Assembly: GCA_021413675.1 (NCBI GenBank)
Contig: JAIOQA010000350.1
Coordinates: 1 to 42,071, forward strand
Direction of reading: 5' to 3'
Source: Deltaproteobacteria bacterium
GTDB taxonomy: Bacteria > Myxococcota_A > Polyangia > Haliangiales > Haliangiaceae
DNA length: 42,071 nucleotides
This document shows, in pieces, positions 7,004-14,860 of the stretch (within the stretch, counting starts at the first letter, position 1; each line of letters opens with the position of its first letter). The notes under the pieces were generated by a model. That model saw only the letters and a list, made by a program, of their open reading frames with translations, was not told where the DNA came from and made no database searches. A program made the position numbers and the translations under genes.

Positions 7004-8242
7004 GTGCTCCGTCCTCATCACCCGGCGTCCGCACGATGGTTGTGCGTTCTGCTGGCTGCGTGCGGCTCGCCCGCCGCCACGCCCGGCGACGCGCCAACCC
7101 ACGACGCCGGCCCCGACGGCACGATGCCCGCCGGCGGCCTCGGCGCCGCCGACTTCGGGCCGGGCGACCTCGATCCGCCATCGCACGGCGCGACGATCAC
7201 CTTCGAGGACATCGGCAAGGCCGGCTGGTATCCGTCGCGGCGCGATCCCGCGACCGGCCCGTGCGACGCGTATTCGACCGACACCTGCTGCCTCGCGAAG
7301 GAGAACGTCACCGGCGACGCGCTCACGCCCTGGGACGCGGACCTCATCATGACCCTGCGCGGCCCGCTGCACGTGAAGCAGCTCGCCGCGTACCAGATCG
7401 ATCCGGCGCGGCCCGCGACCTGGCAGCTGGTCTCGGGCTGGGACGAGCGCGCCGCCGCGACCTCGCCGGGCGCGGTGTTCTCCAACATCAGGACGCCGAG
7501 CTTCACCGGCACCGTCGGCAGCGAGTGCCTCGTCGATGTCTCGACCGATCAGGCGTTCGCCTGCGGCCCGGGCAGCGTGCCCTACTGCCCGCCATCATCC
7601 GAGCCGCGCTACCTGGGATGGGGCGGCGCCAAGCTGTTCGTGATCCTCGCGACGATGCCGCACGCCGATGCGCTCGGCGGCGCGTGCTCCACCGGCACGA
7701 CCGGCAACTGGTACGACGCGCCGTGGATCGGGCTCAGCCACGGCGAGCTGGTCCGCGCCGGCGCGTTCTCGAGCTGCCAGTGCTACGCGAAGGATCCGGC
7801 GCAGTGGTGGCTCGGCGATGGCTGCGGTCAGTTCAACGTCTTCGAGGTCGTGAACGACAACAACGCCAGCAAGAACCTCGGCGTGTTCAGCACCAACTTC
7901 TTCGGCTATGCCGGCTACGTCGGCGAGGGGCCGTGCGGCGCGGCGTGCGACGTGGGCGCGCTCGATCCCACGGTCGATCTGATCGACAAGGCCCACGACA
8001 CCGAGGCCGCGACCGGCGCGGTCGCGCGACCGGGATCGGGCCCCGGCGCGGCGTTTCGCCGGCCGCTCGAGGGCTACCGCTACTTCGTGATCCTGATGGA
8101 TCCCGCCACGCGCACCGTGCAGCTCGCGGTCGTCCATCCCGCCGCGATCCCGCCCGCGCTCGCGCCGCTGTTGCCGCAGCTGCCCGCCGAGCTCGACACC
8201 ACCGCGATCACCGCGCTCACCCAGCTCCGCCTGCCGCACTGA
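7004..8242 (+). CDS. TOS1-like (DUF2403/DUF2401) lipoprotein, putative fungal-cell-wall glycosidase or glucan-binding protein
   Basis: 412 residues with the GTG start at 7004, chosen because it gives a lipoprotein signal (MLRPHHPASARWLCVLLAAC, Cys20). An ATG at 6911 is possible but lies inside the palindrome, and no good ribosome site exists for either. Residues about 64-135 match the N-terminal domain of fungal TOS1: ITFEDIGKAGWYPS, later DADLIMTLRGPLHVKQLAAYQ. Residues about 170-400 match the C-terminal TOS1 glycosidase-like domain: YLGWGGAKLFVILATMP, DAPWIGL, CQCYAKDPAQWW, GCGQFNVFEV. In fungal relatives, as I recall them, the last motif reads E-x-D-x-x-E, as in GH16-type jelly rolls; here the first two acids appear as Gln276 and Asn278, with Glu281 kept. 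It heads the rightward operon with GH64 and GH128 genes. Catalytic activity is doubtful until aligned. Confidence 0.8.
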   Translation: MLRPHHPASARWLCVLLAACGSPAATPGDAPTHDAGPDGTMPAGGLGAADFGPGDLDPPSHGATITFEDIGKAGWYPSRRDPATGPCDAYSTDTCCLAKENVTGDALTPWDADLIMTLRGPLHVKQLAAYQIDPARPATWQLVSGWDERAAATSPGAVFSNIRTPSFTGTVGSECLVDVSTDQAFACGPGSVPYCPPSSEPRYLGWGGAKLFVILATMPHADALGGACSTGTTGNWYDAPWIGLSHGELVRAGAFSSCQCYAKDPAQWWLGDGCGQFNVFEVVNDNNASKNLGVFSTNFFGYAGYVGEGPCGAACDVGALDPTVDLIDKAHDTEAATGAVARPGSGPGAAFRRPLEGYRYFVILMDPATRTVQLAVVHPAAIPPALAPLLPQLPAELDTTAITALTQLRLPH

Positions 8243-8249
8243 GGATCCC

Positions 8250-9278
8250 ATGCGTCTCATCGCTCTGTTCACCGCCGCGCTGTGCGCCTGCTCGAACACC
8301 GACGCGCAGCCCGACGCGAGCCCCGCCCTCGACGGCACGCCCGCGATCGACGCCGCGATGCCCGCCGACTTCTGGGATCCCGGCGGCATCCCCACCGCGC
8401 AGCAGGTGATGGTCTTCAAGTTCCTCAACCGCACGGGCGGCCAGTTCTCCGACAGCGAGGTCTACTGGCAGTTCAAGAACTCCAGCCTCGGCATCGACGA
8501 GCTGCACTCGATCGCCGAGCAGCCGACGTACGACATGCCGGCGAACGCCTCGGGCCGCATGTACTTCTTCATCTGCGCGGCGAACGATCCCGACTGCGCG
8601 AGCGATCCGAGCAAGAGCCGCTACTTCGACTTCATCGAGCACACGATCGGCGCGAACCAGTACAACGGCAACACCACGCGCGTCGACGCGTTCGGCCTGC
8701 CGATCGCGATGCGCCTGCACTGCGCCGACGGCTTCGAGCGCACCGTGGGCGAGAACTTCGACACCTTCGCGCAGGGGCGCGAGGCCCGCTTCCAGGAGTT
8801 CGTCGACGCGGCGCCACCCGAGTTCAAGGCCCTCGCCCAGGCGCCGAACGCGCCGTATCGCATCGTCGCCCCCGGCGGCGGCGCGACCAACGGCGGCTTC
8901 GGCACCGGCGGCGCCAACGCCCACTACTACGATGCGTTCGTCGATCAGCTGTGGGCCGCCAACGGCCTCACGCTCCCGAAACCCGGCCCCAACGGGGATG
9001 GCCTCGCCGCGCAGCCCAACCTGTCGGCGGCGATCTACCGCCACGTCGGCGCGGTCGCCGGCACCTTCGCCGCCGACGGGAAGCTGCAGGACACCCACCT
9101 GTGGGACGCCCCGGCGACCTTCTACACCGCGAATCCCGCCAACTTCTACGCGAAGTTCTGGCACGATCACGCCATCGACGGGAAGGCGTACGGATTCCCG
9201 TACGACGACGTGGGCAGCTACTCGACCTACGTCTCGCATTCCGATCCGGACTACATGCTCGTCGCGATCGGCTGGTGA
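8250..9278 (+). CDS. GH64 family beta-1,3-glucanase, lipoprotein
   Basis: 342 residues. The signal MRLIALFTAALCAC has Cys14 as the lipidated residue, followed by a D/A/P linker to about 45. The GH64 domain covers about 50-342: VMVFKFLNRTGGQFSDSEVYW, SGRMYFFI, YFDFIEHTIG, NTTRVDAFGLPIAMRL, then PYRIVAPGG and FWHDHAIDGKAYGFPYDDV. GH64 enzymes cut beta-1,3-glucan by an inverting mechanism using a Glu and an Asp 16 residues apart (154 and 170 in the laminaripentaose-producing enzyme). Here Glu130 and Asp146 have exactly that spacing. A GAGG ribosome site precedes the ATG. The gene follows the TOS1-like gene by 7 bases and precedes the GH128 gene by 2, so one operon is clear. The enzyme is likely anchored to the outer membrane and acts on fungal or laminarin-type glucan. 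Confidence 0.93.
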   Translation: MRLIALFTAALCACSNTDAQPDASPALDGTPAIDAAMPADFWDPGGIPTAQQVMVFKFLNRTGGQFSDSEVYWQFKNSSLGIDELHSIAEQPTYDMPANASGRMYFFICAANDPDCASDPSKSRYFDFIEHTIGANQYNGNTTRVDAFGLPIAMRLHCADGFERTVGENFDTFAQGREARFQEFVDAAPPEFKALAQAPNAPYRIVAPGGGATNGGFGTGGANAHYYDAFVDQLWAANGLTLPKPGPNGDGLAAQPNLSAAIYRHVGAVAGTFAADGKLQDTHLWDAPATFYTANPANFYAKFWHDHAIDGKAYGFPYDDVGSYSTYVSHSDPDYMLVAIGW

Positions 9279-9280
9279 CC

Positions 9281-10618
9281 ATGACGCGCCTCGCTCCCCT
9301 CGCGCTCGCCCTCGCCGCCTGTCACGCCACCGTCGGCGGCGATGGCGTGGACGCGAGCGGCCCCATCGTCGACGCCGATCCGGCCGCGCCCGACTCGCAG
9401 ATCGACGCCGGCACCGGCGACGATCGCACCGTCGCCGCCGAGGCCGACGTGCCCAGCCCCAAGCGCGGCGTCGCGGCCCAGGGCAACGACTACCCGGCGA
9501 ACCTGTCGTTGACCCAGGCCGACCTCGACGTCCTCGCGCCCGGCCTGACCTGGTTCTACAACTGGGGCCCGTCGACGAACCTCGCCGATGCCCACGGTCA
9601 CCTCGAGTTCGTGCCGATGGCGTGGGGGCACGCGAATGACAACGCCGCGGTCGCGTCGTGGCTCGCCGCGCACCCCGCGACCTCGGTCGTGTTCTCGGCC
9701 AACGAACCCAACCGCGGCGATCAGGCCAACCTCAGCCCGACCGACTGCGCCGCCTTCATCGAGGCGACCCGCGCGATCGCCGGCGGCCGTCCGGTGATCG
9801 GCCCGCACCTCGCCGCGAGCGCGACCGTCACCGACTATCGCAACCAGGTCGGCGCGGCGATCACCGGCGGCCTGTCCGCCGGCGCGATCCACATCTACGA
9901 GACCAACAGCGGCGGCTTCGACTACTGGGCGAGCACGTGGCCGTACGCGGGCTGGCCCACGGGCACCGCGCCGCCGGCGACGGTGTGGATCAAGGAGCTC
10001 AACATCGGCGACGACAACGCCTCGGAGAGCGCGGTCATCGCGTACATGATCCACGCGGTCGATCTGATGGAGCGCGATCCGCGGGTCGCGCGCTACGCGT
10101 GGTGGAAAGATCGCCGCGCCTTCGACGCCGGCCACACCAAGCCGCCGAGCCACTTCCTCCTCAGCAACACCGCCAACGGCGCGCTCACCGCGCTCGGCGA
10201 TCTCTACGTCCACATGCCGGTCCACGATCCGCACCTCTACTACGCGGTGCCGGGCCGGCTCGAGGCCGAGCGCTACGTCGCGATCAGCGACCCGATCGTG
10301 GCGCTGCAGCGCACCGCCGACGCCACCGCGCCCGGCGCGCTGAACGGTGACGGCCGCCTCGACGTCGCGGTCCCGACCGGTGGCTGGCTCGACTACCAGC
10401 TCGATGCCGGCACCGGCGGCGCGTACACCGTCGAGCTGCGCAGCGCCGGCGACGCGACCCTCGCGATCGGCGGCGCGGCGATCACCACGAGCGGCAACGG
10501 CTACGCGACCCGCGCCGCGATGGTCGCGCTCACCCCTGGCCGCCAGACCCTGCGCCTCGCGGTCACCAGCGGCATCGCGCGCGTCAACTGGCTGCGTTTC
10601 ACGCCGGTCGCGAAGTAG
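9281..10618 (+). CDS. GH128 family beta-1,3-glucanase with C-terminal CBM6-like domain, lipoprotein
   Basis: 445 residues. The signal MTRLAPLALALAAC (Cys14) is followed by a D/A/P-rich linker to about 58. The catalytic domain spans about 60-310 and matches GH128: SPKRGVAAQG, LTWFYNWGPST, LEFVPMAWGH, VVFSANEPNRGDQANLS, then AIHIYE and TVWIKELNIG. Glu142 (in NEP) and Glu239 (in KEL) are the probable acid/base and nucleophile of the retaining TIM-barrel. A C-terminal beta-sandwich (about 318-445: GRLEAERYVAI, GGWLDYQLDAGTGGAYTVELR, LTPGRQTLRLAV, VNWLRFTP) looks like a CBM6-type carbohydrate-binding module. It is the third gene of the rightward hydrolase operon and should cut fungal beta-1,3-glucan in concert with the GH64 enzyme. 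Confidence 0.9.
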   Translation: MTRLAPLALALAACHATVGGDGVDASGPIVDADPAAPDSQIDAGTGDDRTVAAEADVPSPKRGVAAQGNDYPANLSLTQADLDVLAPGLTWFYNWGPSTNLADAHGHLEFVPMAWGHANDNAAVASWLAAHPATSVVFSANEPNRGDQANLSPTDCAAFIEATRAIAGGRPVIGPHLAASATVTDYRNQVGAAITGGLSAGAIHIYETNSGGFDYWASTWPYAGWPTGTAPPATVWIKELNIGDDNASESAVIAYMIHAVDLMERDPRVARYAWWKDRRAFDAGHTKPPSHFLLSNTANGALTALGDLYVHMPVHDPHLYYAVPGRLEAERYVAISDPIVALQRTADATAPGALNGDGRLDVAVPTGGWLDYQLDAGTGGAYTVELRSAGDATLAIGGAAITTSGNGYATRAAMVALTPGRQTLRLAVTSGIARVNWLRFTPVAK

Positions 10619-10635
10619 GCGAGCGGCGCCTCGGC

Positions 10636-10641
10636 TACGCT
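10636..10641 (+). promoter_or_regulatory. TACGCT -10-like element six bases before a start codon
   Basis: TACGCT ends six bases before the ATG at 10648, and no Shine-Dalgarno is present. If it is a -10 box, transcription would start at or next to the ATG (leaderless mRNA). The same hexamer with the same spacing precedes the GTG at 25476. No good -35 box is seen. Confidence 0.35.
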
Positions 10642-10647
10642 ACCGCG

Positions 10648-12456
10648 ATGATCGAGACGCTCGGCTGCGTGCTGCCGTTGCTGCCGCGGCCGCGCACGAC
10701 GATCGCCGCGCTCGACGCGCTGCTCGCCCGGATCGAGAGAGGCGACGTGACGGCCGCCGCCGAGGTGACCGCGGCCTGGGCGCCGCGCGTGCTGGCGCGG
10801 CTGACGCAAGCGACCCGCGGGATCGGCGCGCTGCAGGACCTCCAGGCCACCGCGCCCGCGCTGTTCCAGGAGGCGTTCCGCGCGCAGGAGCCGCGGCGCT
10901 GCGCGATCGAGATGCTGGCGCGCGCGCTCGCGCCGCACCTCGCCCTGTCCGGGGTCGAGGCGGCCCTCGTCGAGCTGTTCGCCACCCATCCGTGGCACCT
11001 CGCGCGCGTCGCGGTGGGCCGCGGCCTGCTCGCCGGTGCCCCGACGACGGGCGCGCTGGCGCAGATCGCCACCGCGATGGACGACGCGTCGCTCCTGCTC
11101 TGGGTCCGCCACACCGGGGTCGCCGCGGCGGTGCGGCTCGATCCCAGGACCGCCTTCGATCGGCTCGCGCCGCGATTCGCCGACGAGCTCGCCCGCGGGA
11201 CTGACCTCGCCCGCGGGCTGTTCGTCGCGCTGGCACCCGAGGCTCTCAAGTGGCCTGCCCCACCGATCGATCCGCGGTTCTATCCGCTGCTCGCGCGCGC
11301 GTTCGTCACCGATGGCGTGATCGCCGGGACGTTCTTCGCGAGTCATCCACAGCCCGCCGCCGTGCGCGCAGCGCTCGACGTCCTCGAGGAGCGCACCCGG
11401 ACGCGCGCGTCGTGGCTCCTGTATCTCGGCACCACGCTGTCGACCTGGAAGCGCCCCGAGACCGTGCCCGCGCTGCTCGCGGCCGTCGCCGCCGCGATCG
11501 ACACCGCCGACGAGCGCCTGACCGGCCCGCTCGACGTGCTCGAGGCGATCGGCGATGGCTCGGTCGTGCCCGCGCTGCGCGAGCTCGCGAGCCGCGCGAC
11601 GCGCGAGGCCCAGCCCGCGCTCGACGCGGCGATCGCGAGCCTGACCCGGGCCGCGCCGACCGCACCGCGCGCGGCGCGGCGCGCCGCCAGCGAAGCCCCG
11701 CCGGATCCCGACCGCACCGCGCTCGCGGCGCGTCTCACCGCCGCCGGCTTCACGGCGGCGCGCGTCCGCGATCTGGTGGCCCTCGCCCGGCCGCGCATCC
11801 TGGTCCGCGCGCGCCGCGCGACCCGCGCCGTCCCGCCCGGCGCGAGCCGCTTCGGTGGTGCGCCCGACCTGCCCGCGGGATTCGCCTGGCCACGCCACGG
11901 CCGCACGCCGCTCGCGTTCGTCGGGCAGCTCGATCTTCGCACCCTCGCCGCGCACGATCTCGCGCGCCAGCTGCCCTCGACCGGCGTGCTGTCGTTCTTC
12001 GTGCGCCAGGACATCACCGTCGACAAGACCGGCGATCTCGCCGTGCTGGCGTCGCGCGTCTGCTGGTTCGAGGGCCCCGCGTTGCCCCGCGCGCGGTTCC
12101 CCGCCGCGCTCGCCGTGACCGATCGCCACCGCGCGGCGACGCTGGCCTGCACCCACGATCTGCCACCGCCGCCGCCCGCGGTCGCCGCGCGGCTCGGGCT
12201 GGTGTCGTCCGAGGTCCGCGCCTACGAGGCGATCGCCGACGAGCCCGACGCGCCCCACGCCGTGCTCGGCCACGCGCGCGCGGGCTACTACCGCGGCCTG
12301 CCCGCGGCAACCGACGCGCTGCTCCTGCACGTCGCGACTGACAGCGCGCCCGGGTTCCTGTGGGGCGACGCCAGCTCGATCTTCTTCGTCATCGATGCCG
12401 CCGCGCTCGCCGCCCGCCGCTTCGACCTCGCGCGCTGTCTCGCCGACGAGTGCTGA
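10648..12456 (+). CDS. HEAT-repeat-like protein with C-terminal DUF1963 (YwqG-type) domain
   Basis: 602 residues, no signal peptide, probably cytosolic. Residues 1-345 are nearly all helix, with Ala/Leu/Arg-rich repeats of HEAT/ARM appearance (for example the LARVAVGRGLLAG and PALRELASRATREAQPALDAA segments). Residues about 395-600 form a DUF1963 domain, recognised by GASRFGGAPDLPAGFAWP followed by TPLAFVGQLDLRTL and LSFFV, then LLLHVATDSAPGFLWGDASSIFFVI near the end; DUF1963 proteins contain just these blocks. The biochemical function of the family is unknown. Start 10648 has a TACGCT element close upstream and no ribosome site, hinting at leaderless translation. It is transcribed separately from the glucanase operon, 29 bases after it. 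Confidence 0.8.
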   Translation: MIETLGCVLPLLPRPRTTIAALDALLARIERGDVTAAAEVTAAWAPRVLARLTQATRGIGALQDLQATAPALFQEAFRAQEPRRCAIEMLARALAPHLALSGVEAALVELFATHPWHLARVAVGRGLLAGAPTTGALAQIATAMDDASLLLWVRHTGVAAAVRLDPRTAFDRLAPRFADELARGTDLARGLFVALAPEALKWPAPPIDPRFYPLLARAFVTDGVIAGTFFASHPQPAAVRAALDVLEERTRTRASWLLYLGTTLSTWKRPETVPALLAAVAAAIDTADERLTGPLDVLEAIGDGSVVPALRELASRATREAQPALDAAIASLTRAAPTAPRAARRAASEAPPDPDRTALAARLTAAGFTAARVRDLVALARPRILVRARRATRAVPPGASRFGGAPDLPAGFAWPRHGRTPLAFVGQLDLRTLAAHDLARQLPSTGVLSFFVRQDITVDKTGDLAVLASRVCWFEGPALPRARFPAALAVTDRHRAATLACTHDLPPPPPAVAARLGLVSSEVRAYEAIADEPDAPHAVLGHARAGYYRGLPAATDALLLHVATDSAPGFLWGDASSIFFVIDAAALAARRFDLARCLADEC

Positions 12457-12480
12457 CCCCGCGCACCGCGGCGGCCCCGC

Positions 12481-13872
12481 TCAGTCGTAGCGCAGGCCCT
12501 CGACCGGCGTCAGCGACGAAGCACGCGCCGAGGGGACCAGCGTCGCGAGCGCGCAGATCGCCATCGTGACCGCGGCGACCAGCACGACCTCCATGCCGCG
12601 CACGGCGATCGGCAGCCGGTCGATCAGATACACCTTCGAGTCGAGGTGGTAGCCGTAGCCGGCGACCAGCCAGCACACCGCGAGGCCGATCGCGAGGCCG
12701 AGCACCGTGCCGACGCCGCCGATCGTCATGCCGACGACCTGGAAGACCTTGGCCACGCCGCCCGAGGTCGCGCCCATCGACTTCATGATCGCGATCTCGC
12801 GGGTCTTGTCGGTGACCATCATCGTCAGCGCCGAGACCATGTTGAAGGTCGCGACCGCGATGATGATCGTCAGGATGATGACCAGCGCGAGCTTCTGGAA
12901 GGTCAGCGCCTTGAAGAGGTTGTGGTTGAGCTCGTACCAGTCCTGGATCACGTACGGCGGCTCGCCCAGCTCGTGCTTGAGCTTCTCGGCGATCTCGTCG
13001 GCGCGGCTGACGTCCTTGATCTTCATCTCGACGCCCATCACGCGATCGCCGTGACCGACCAGCTTCTGGGCCTGCTTGATCGTCACGTACATGAGCCGGC
13101 GGTCGTACTCGTCGAAGCCGCTGTAGAAGATGCCGGTGACCCGGAACTTGCGGGTCTTGGGCACGCTCGAGTCGGCGCGCCACATGCCACCGTCGGAGAA
13201 CGCGACCACCAGCGTCACGTCGTCGCCGACGTGGGCCTTGAGCTTCTTGGCCAGCTCGCGGCCCATGATGACCGGCGGCAGCTGGCCCGGCGCGAGATCG
13301 TCGGTGAGGGTGGCGATCGAGCTGCCCTTCTCCATGTGGTTCTGGAGATCGAGCACCTGAGTCACGCGATCGGGATCCACGCCCTTGATCGCCACGCCCG
13401 ACAGCTCGCCGCGGCCGCGCGTGACCAGCATCTCGGTGAAGATGAACGGCTGGACCGCGACGACATCGGGATCGACCGCCTTCGCCACGTCCATGACGTG
13501 CCGGTATTCCTCGAAGTCGTTCGAGTTCTTCATGATGATCACGTGGGCGTTGACGCCCAGGACCTTCTCGCGGAACTGCTGCTGGAAGCCGGTGGTCACC
13601 GACAGCACGATCGTCAGCGCGGCGACCCCGAGGATCACGCCGAGCGCCGAGACGCTGGTGAACACCGAGAAGAACGACAGCAGGCCGAACACCGCGGCCG
13701 AGACCATGCCGACCAGCACCGCGACCACGCCCGGCACCGAGCCCTCGCTCGAGGTCAGCACCAGGTAGAGGCCGAAGGCGGCCAGCACCAGGCTGGCGCC
13801 GGCGCAGGTCAGCATCGTGCGGTTCATCCGCCCGCCGTAGACGTAGCGCCAGCCAATGATCAGTTCGTACAC
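12481..13872 (-). CDS. LolC/LolE-type ABC transporter permease (FtsX superfamily)
   Basis: 463 residues from a GTG start at 13872. The hallmark LolC/E N-terminal block is present: TSVSALGVILGVAALTIVLSVTTGF, then LGVNAHVIIMK. A periplasmic domain follows (about 120-325) and then the three C-terminal FtsX transmembrane helices (VIILTIIIAVATFNMVSALTMMV, DKTREIAIMKSMGAT and onward). Compared with standard LolC/E, there is an extra pair of hydrophobic segments (about 22-68) before the first canonical helix. In Lol systems the permease works with the LolD ATPase to release lipoproteins from the inner membrane; no ATPase gene lies in this operon. It is the last of six leftward genes, 4 bases after the HhH membrane protein gene. 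Confidence 0.88.
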   Translation of the reverse strand: MYELIIGWRYVYGGRMNRTMLTCAGASLVLAAFGLYLVLTSSEGSVPGVVAVLVGMVSAAVFGLLSFFSVFTSVSALGVILGVAALTIVLSVTTGFQQQFREKVLGVNAHVIIMKNSNDFEEYRHVMDVAKAVDPDVVAVQPFIFTEMLVTRGRGELSGVAIKGVDPDRVTQVLDLQNHMEKGSSIATLTDDLAPGQLPPVIMGRELAKKLKAHVGDDVTLVVAFSDGGMWRADSSVPKTRKFRVTGIFYSGFDEYDRRLMYVTIKQAQKLVGHGDRVMGVEMKIKDVSRADEIAEKLKHELGEPPYVIQDWYELNHNLFKALTFQKLALVIILTIIIAVATFNMVSALTMMVTDKTREIAIMKSMGATSGGVAKVFQVVGMTIGGVGTVLGLAIGLAVCWLVAGYGYHLDSKVYLIDRLPIAVRGMEVVLVAAVTMAICALATLVPSARASSLTPVEGLRYD

Positions 13873-13876
13873 GCGG

Positions 13877-14860
13877 TTACTTTGCGGTGTCGGCGGGGGT
13901 TGCGCCAGCGTTCCGGCGGTTTCGCAGCTCCCAGAAGACGATACCGGCGACGATGATCACGACCGAGACCAGCGCCGCGATCGGCCCCTGGATGCGGTCG
14001 GCGTCGGACGGATCGATGGTCCTGCCCATGATGTCCTGGGCCCGGCCGATCGCGAGCGCGATCCGGCCCTGGACCGTGAAGCCGAAGCTGGCGCCGAAGC
14101 CGATCATCAGCACCCAGACGCCGACCCGCGACACCCGCCCGATCACGCCGGTGTGGGCGACCGAGAAGTAGAAGTAGAGCAGCGAGGTCAGGAGGCCCAG
14201 CAGCAGCAGCACGTTCGACACCACGCCGAACCAGTCCTGCTCGCCGGCGTCGACCGACGCCCGCGCGTCGATGCCGACCAGGTGGCCGCGCTTCTCGCCG
14301 AGGTCGGCGCGCTCCATCGGCGACAAGGACGGGCGCGACAGCGCGTCATCGATCGAGGTGAACGGCTTCGCGGTGCGCTCGGCGACCAGCTCCTTGGCGA
14401 TCGCCGGGGTCATGCCCGGCACCGACGCGAGCTCGGCAGGGCTTGCCTGGTTGAGATCGATCTTGGGCGAGGCCAGCGTGCGGGTCGCGAACTTGATCTG
14501 CGCGCCGAGCTCGGCCTGCGTGACCGCGTTGATCTGCAGGCCGGCGTAGAGCGCGATCGCGAACGCGAGCGGGAAGCGGCCGAGCCAGGCCCACCGCCGC
14601 GACACCGCCTTGATCAGCATCATCGCGACCAGCGCGACCGGGAAGATCTTCCACCACTGATCGGACAGGTGCGCGATCAGCGACGGCTCGATCGTGTCCT
14701 GGTACTGCAGCGTGATGACGTAGCCGATCGACACGCCGACGAAGAGGTGCTCGGCGAACTTGTAGAACGGGTTGTCCTTGTAGAGGAAGGACAGGATCGC
14801 GAACGTCAGGAAGATCCCGAGCCACGCGCCGACGACGTCGATGAACGGCAGCGTGCTCAT
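13877..14860 (-). CDS. Polytopic membrane protein with internal helix-hairpin-helix motif
   Basis: 327 residues. N-terminal transmembrane segments lie at about 8-27, 38-55, 72-86 and 95-112. A soluble insert then carries a ComEA-like helix-hairpin-helix (about 134-178: KIDLNQASPAELASVPGM, then AIAKELVAERT, PFTSIDDALSR). Further transmembrane segments follow at about 215-232, 242-260 and 293-312. HhH motifs of this type usually bind DNA but can also be structural in membrane complexes. The ATG overlaps the stop of the upstream gene by 4 bases (ATGA). No family with known function is recognised; a subunit of a membrane complex made by this operon is the best inference. Confidence 0.8.
   Translation of the reverse strand: MSTLPFIDVVGAWLGIFLTFAILSFLYKDNPFYKFAEHLFVGVSIGYVITLQYQDTIEPSLIAHLSDQWWKIFPVALVAMMLIKAVSRRWAWLGRFPLAFAIALYAGLQINAVTQAELGAQIKFATRTLASPKIDLNQASPAELASVPGMTPAIAKELVAERTAKPFTSIDDALSRPSLSPMERADLGEKRGHLVGIDARASVDAGEQDWFGVVSNVLLLLGLLTSLLYFYFSVAHTGVIGRVSRVGVWVLMIGFGASFGFTVQGRIALAIGRAQDIMGRTIDPSDADRIQGPIAALVSVVIIVAGIVFWELRNRRNAGATPADTAK

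Noticed and set aside
3747..7352. Long + strand open frame (about 1200 residues)
   Set aside because: Arg-rich nonsense composition and it spans the well-supported leftward sigma factor operon; a shadow frame.
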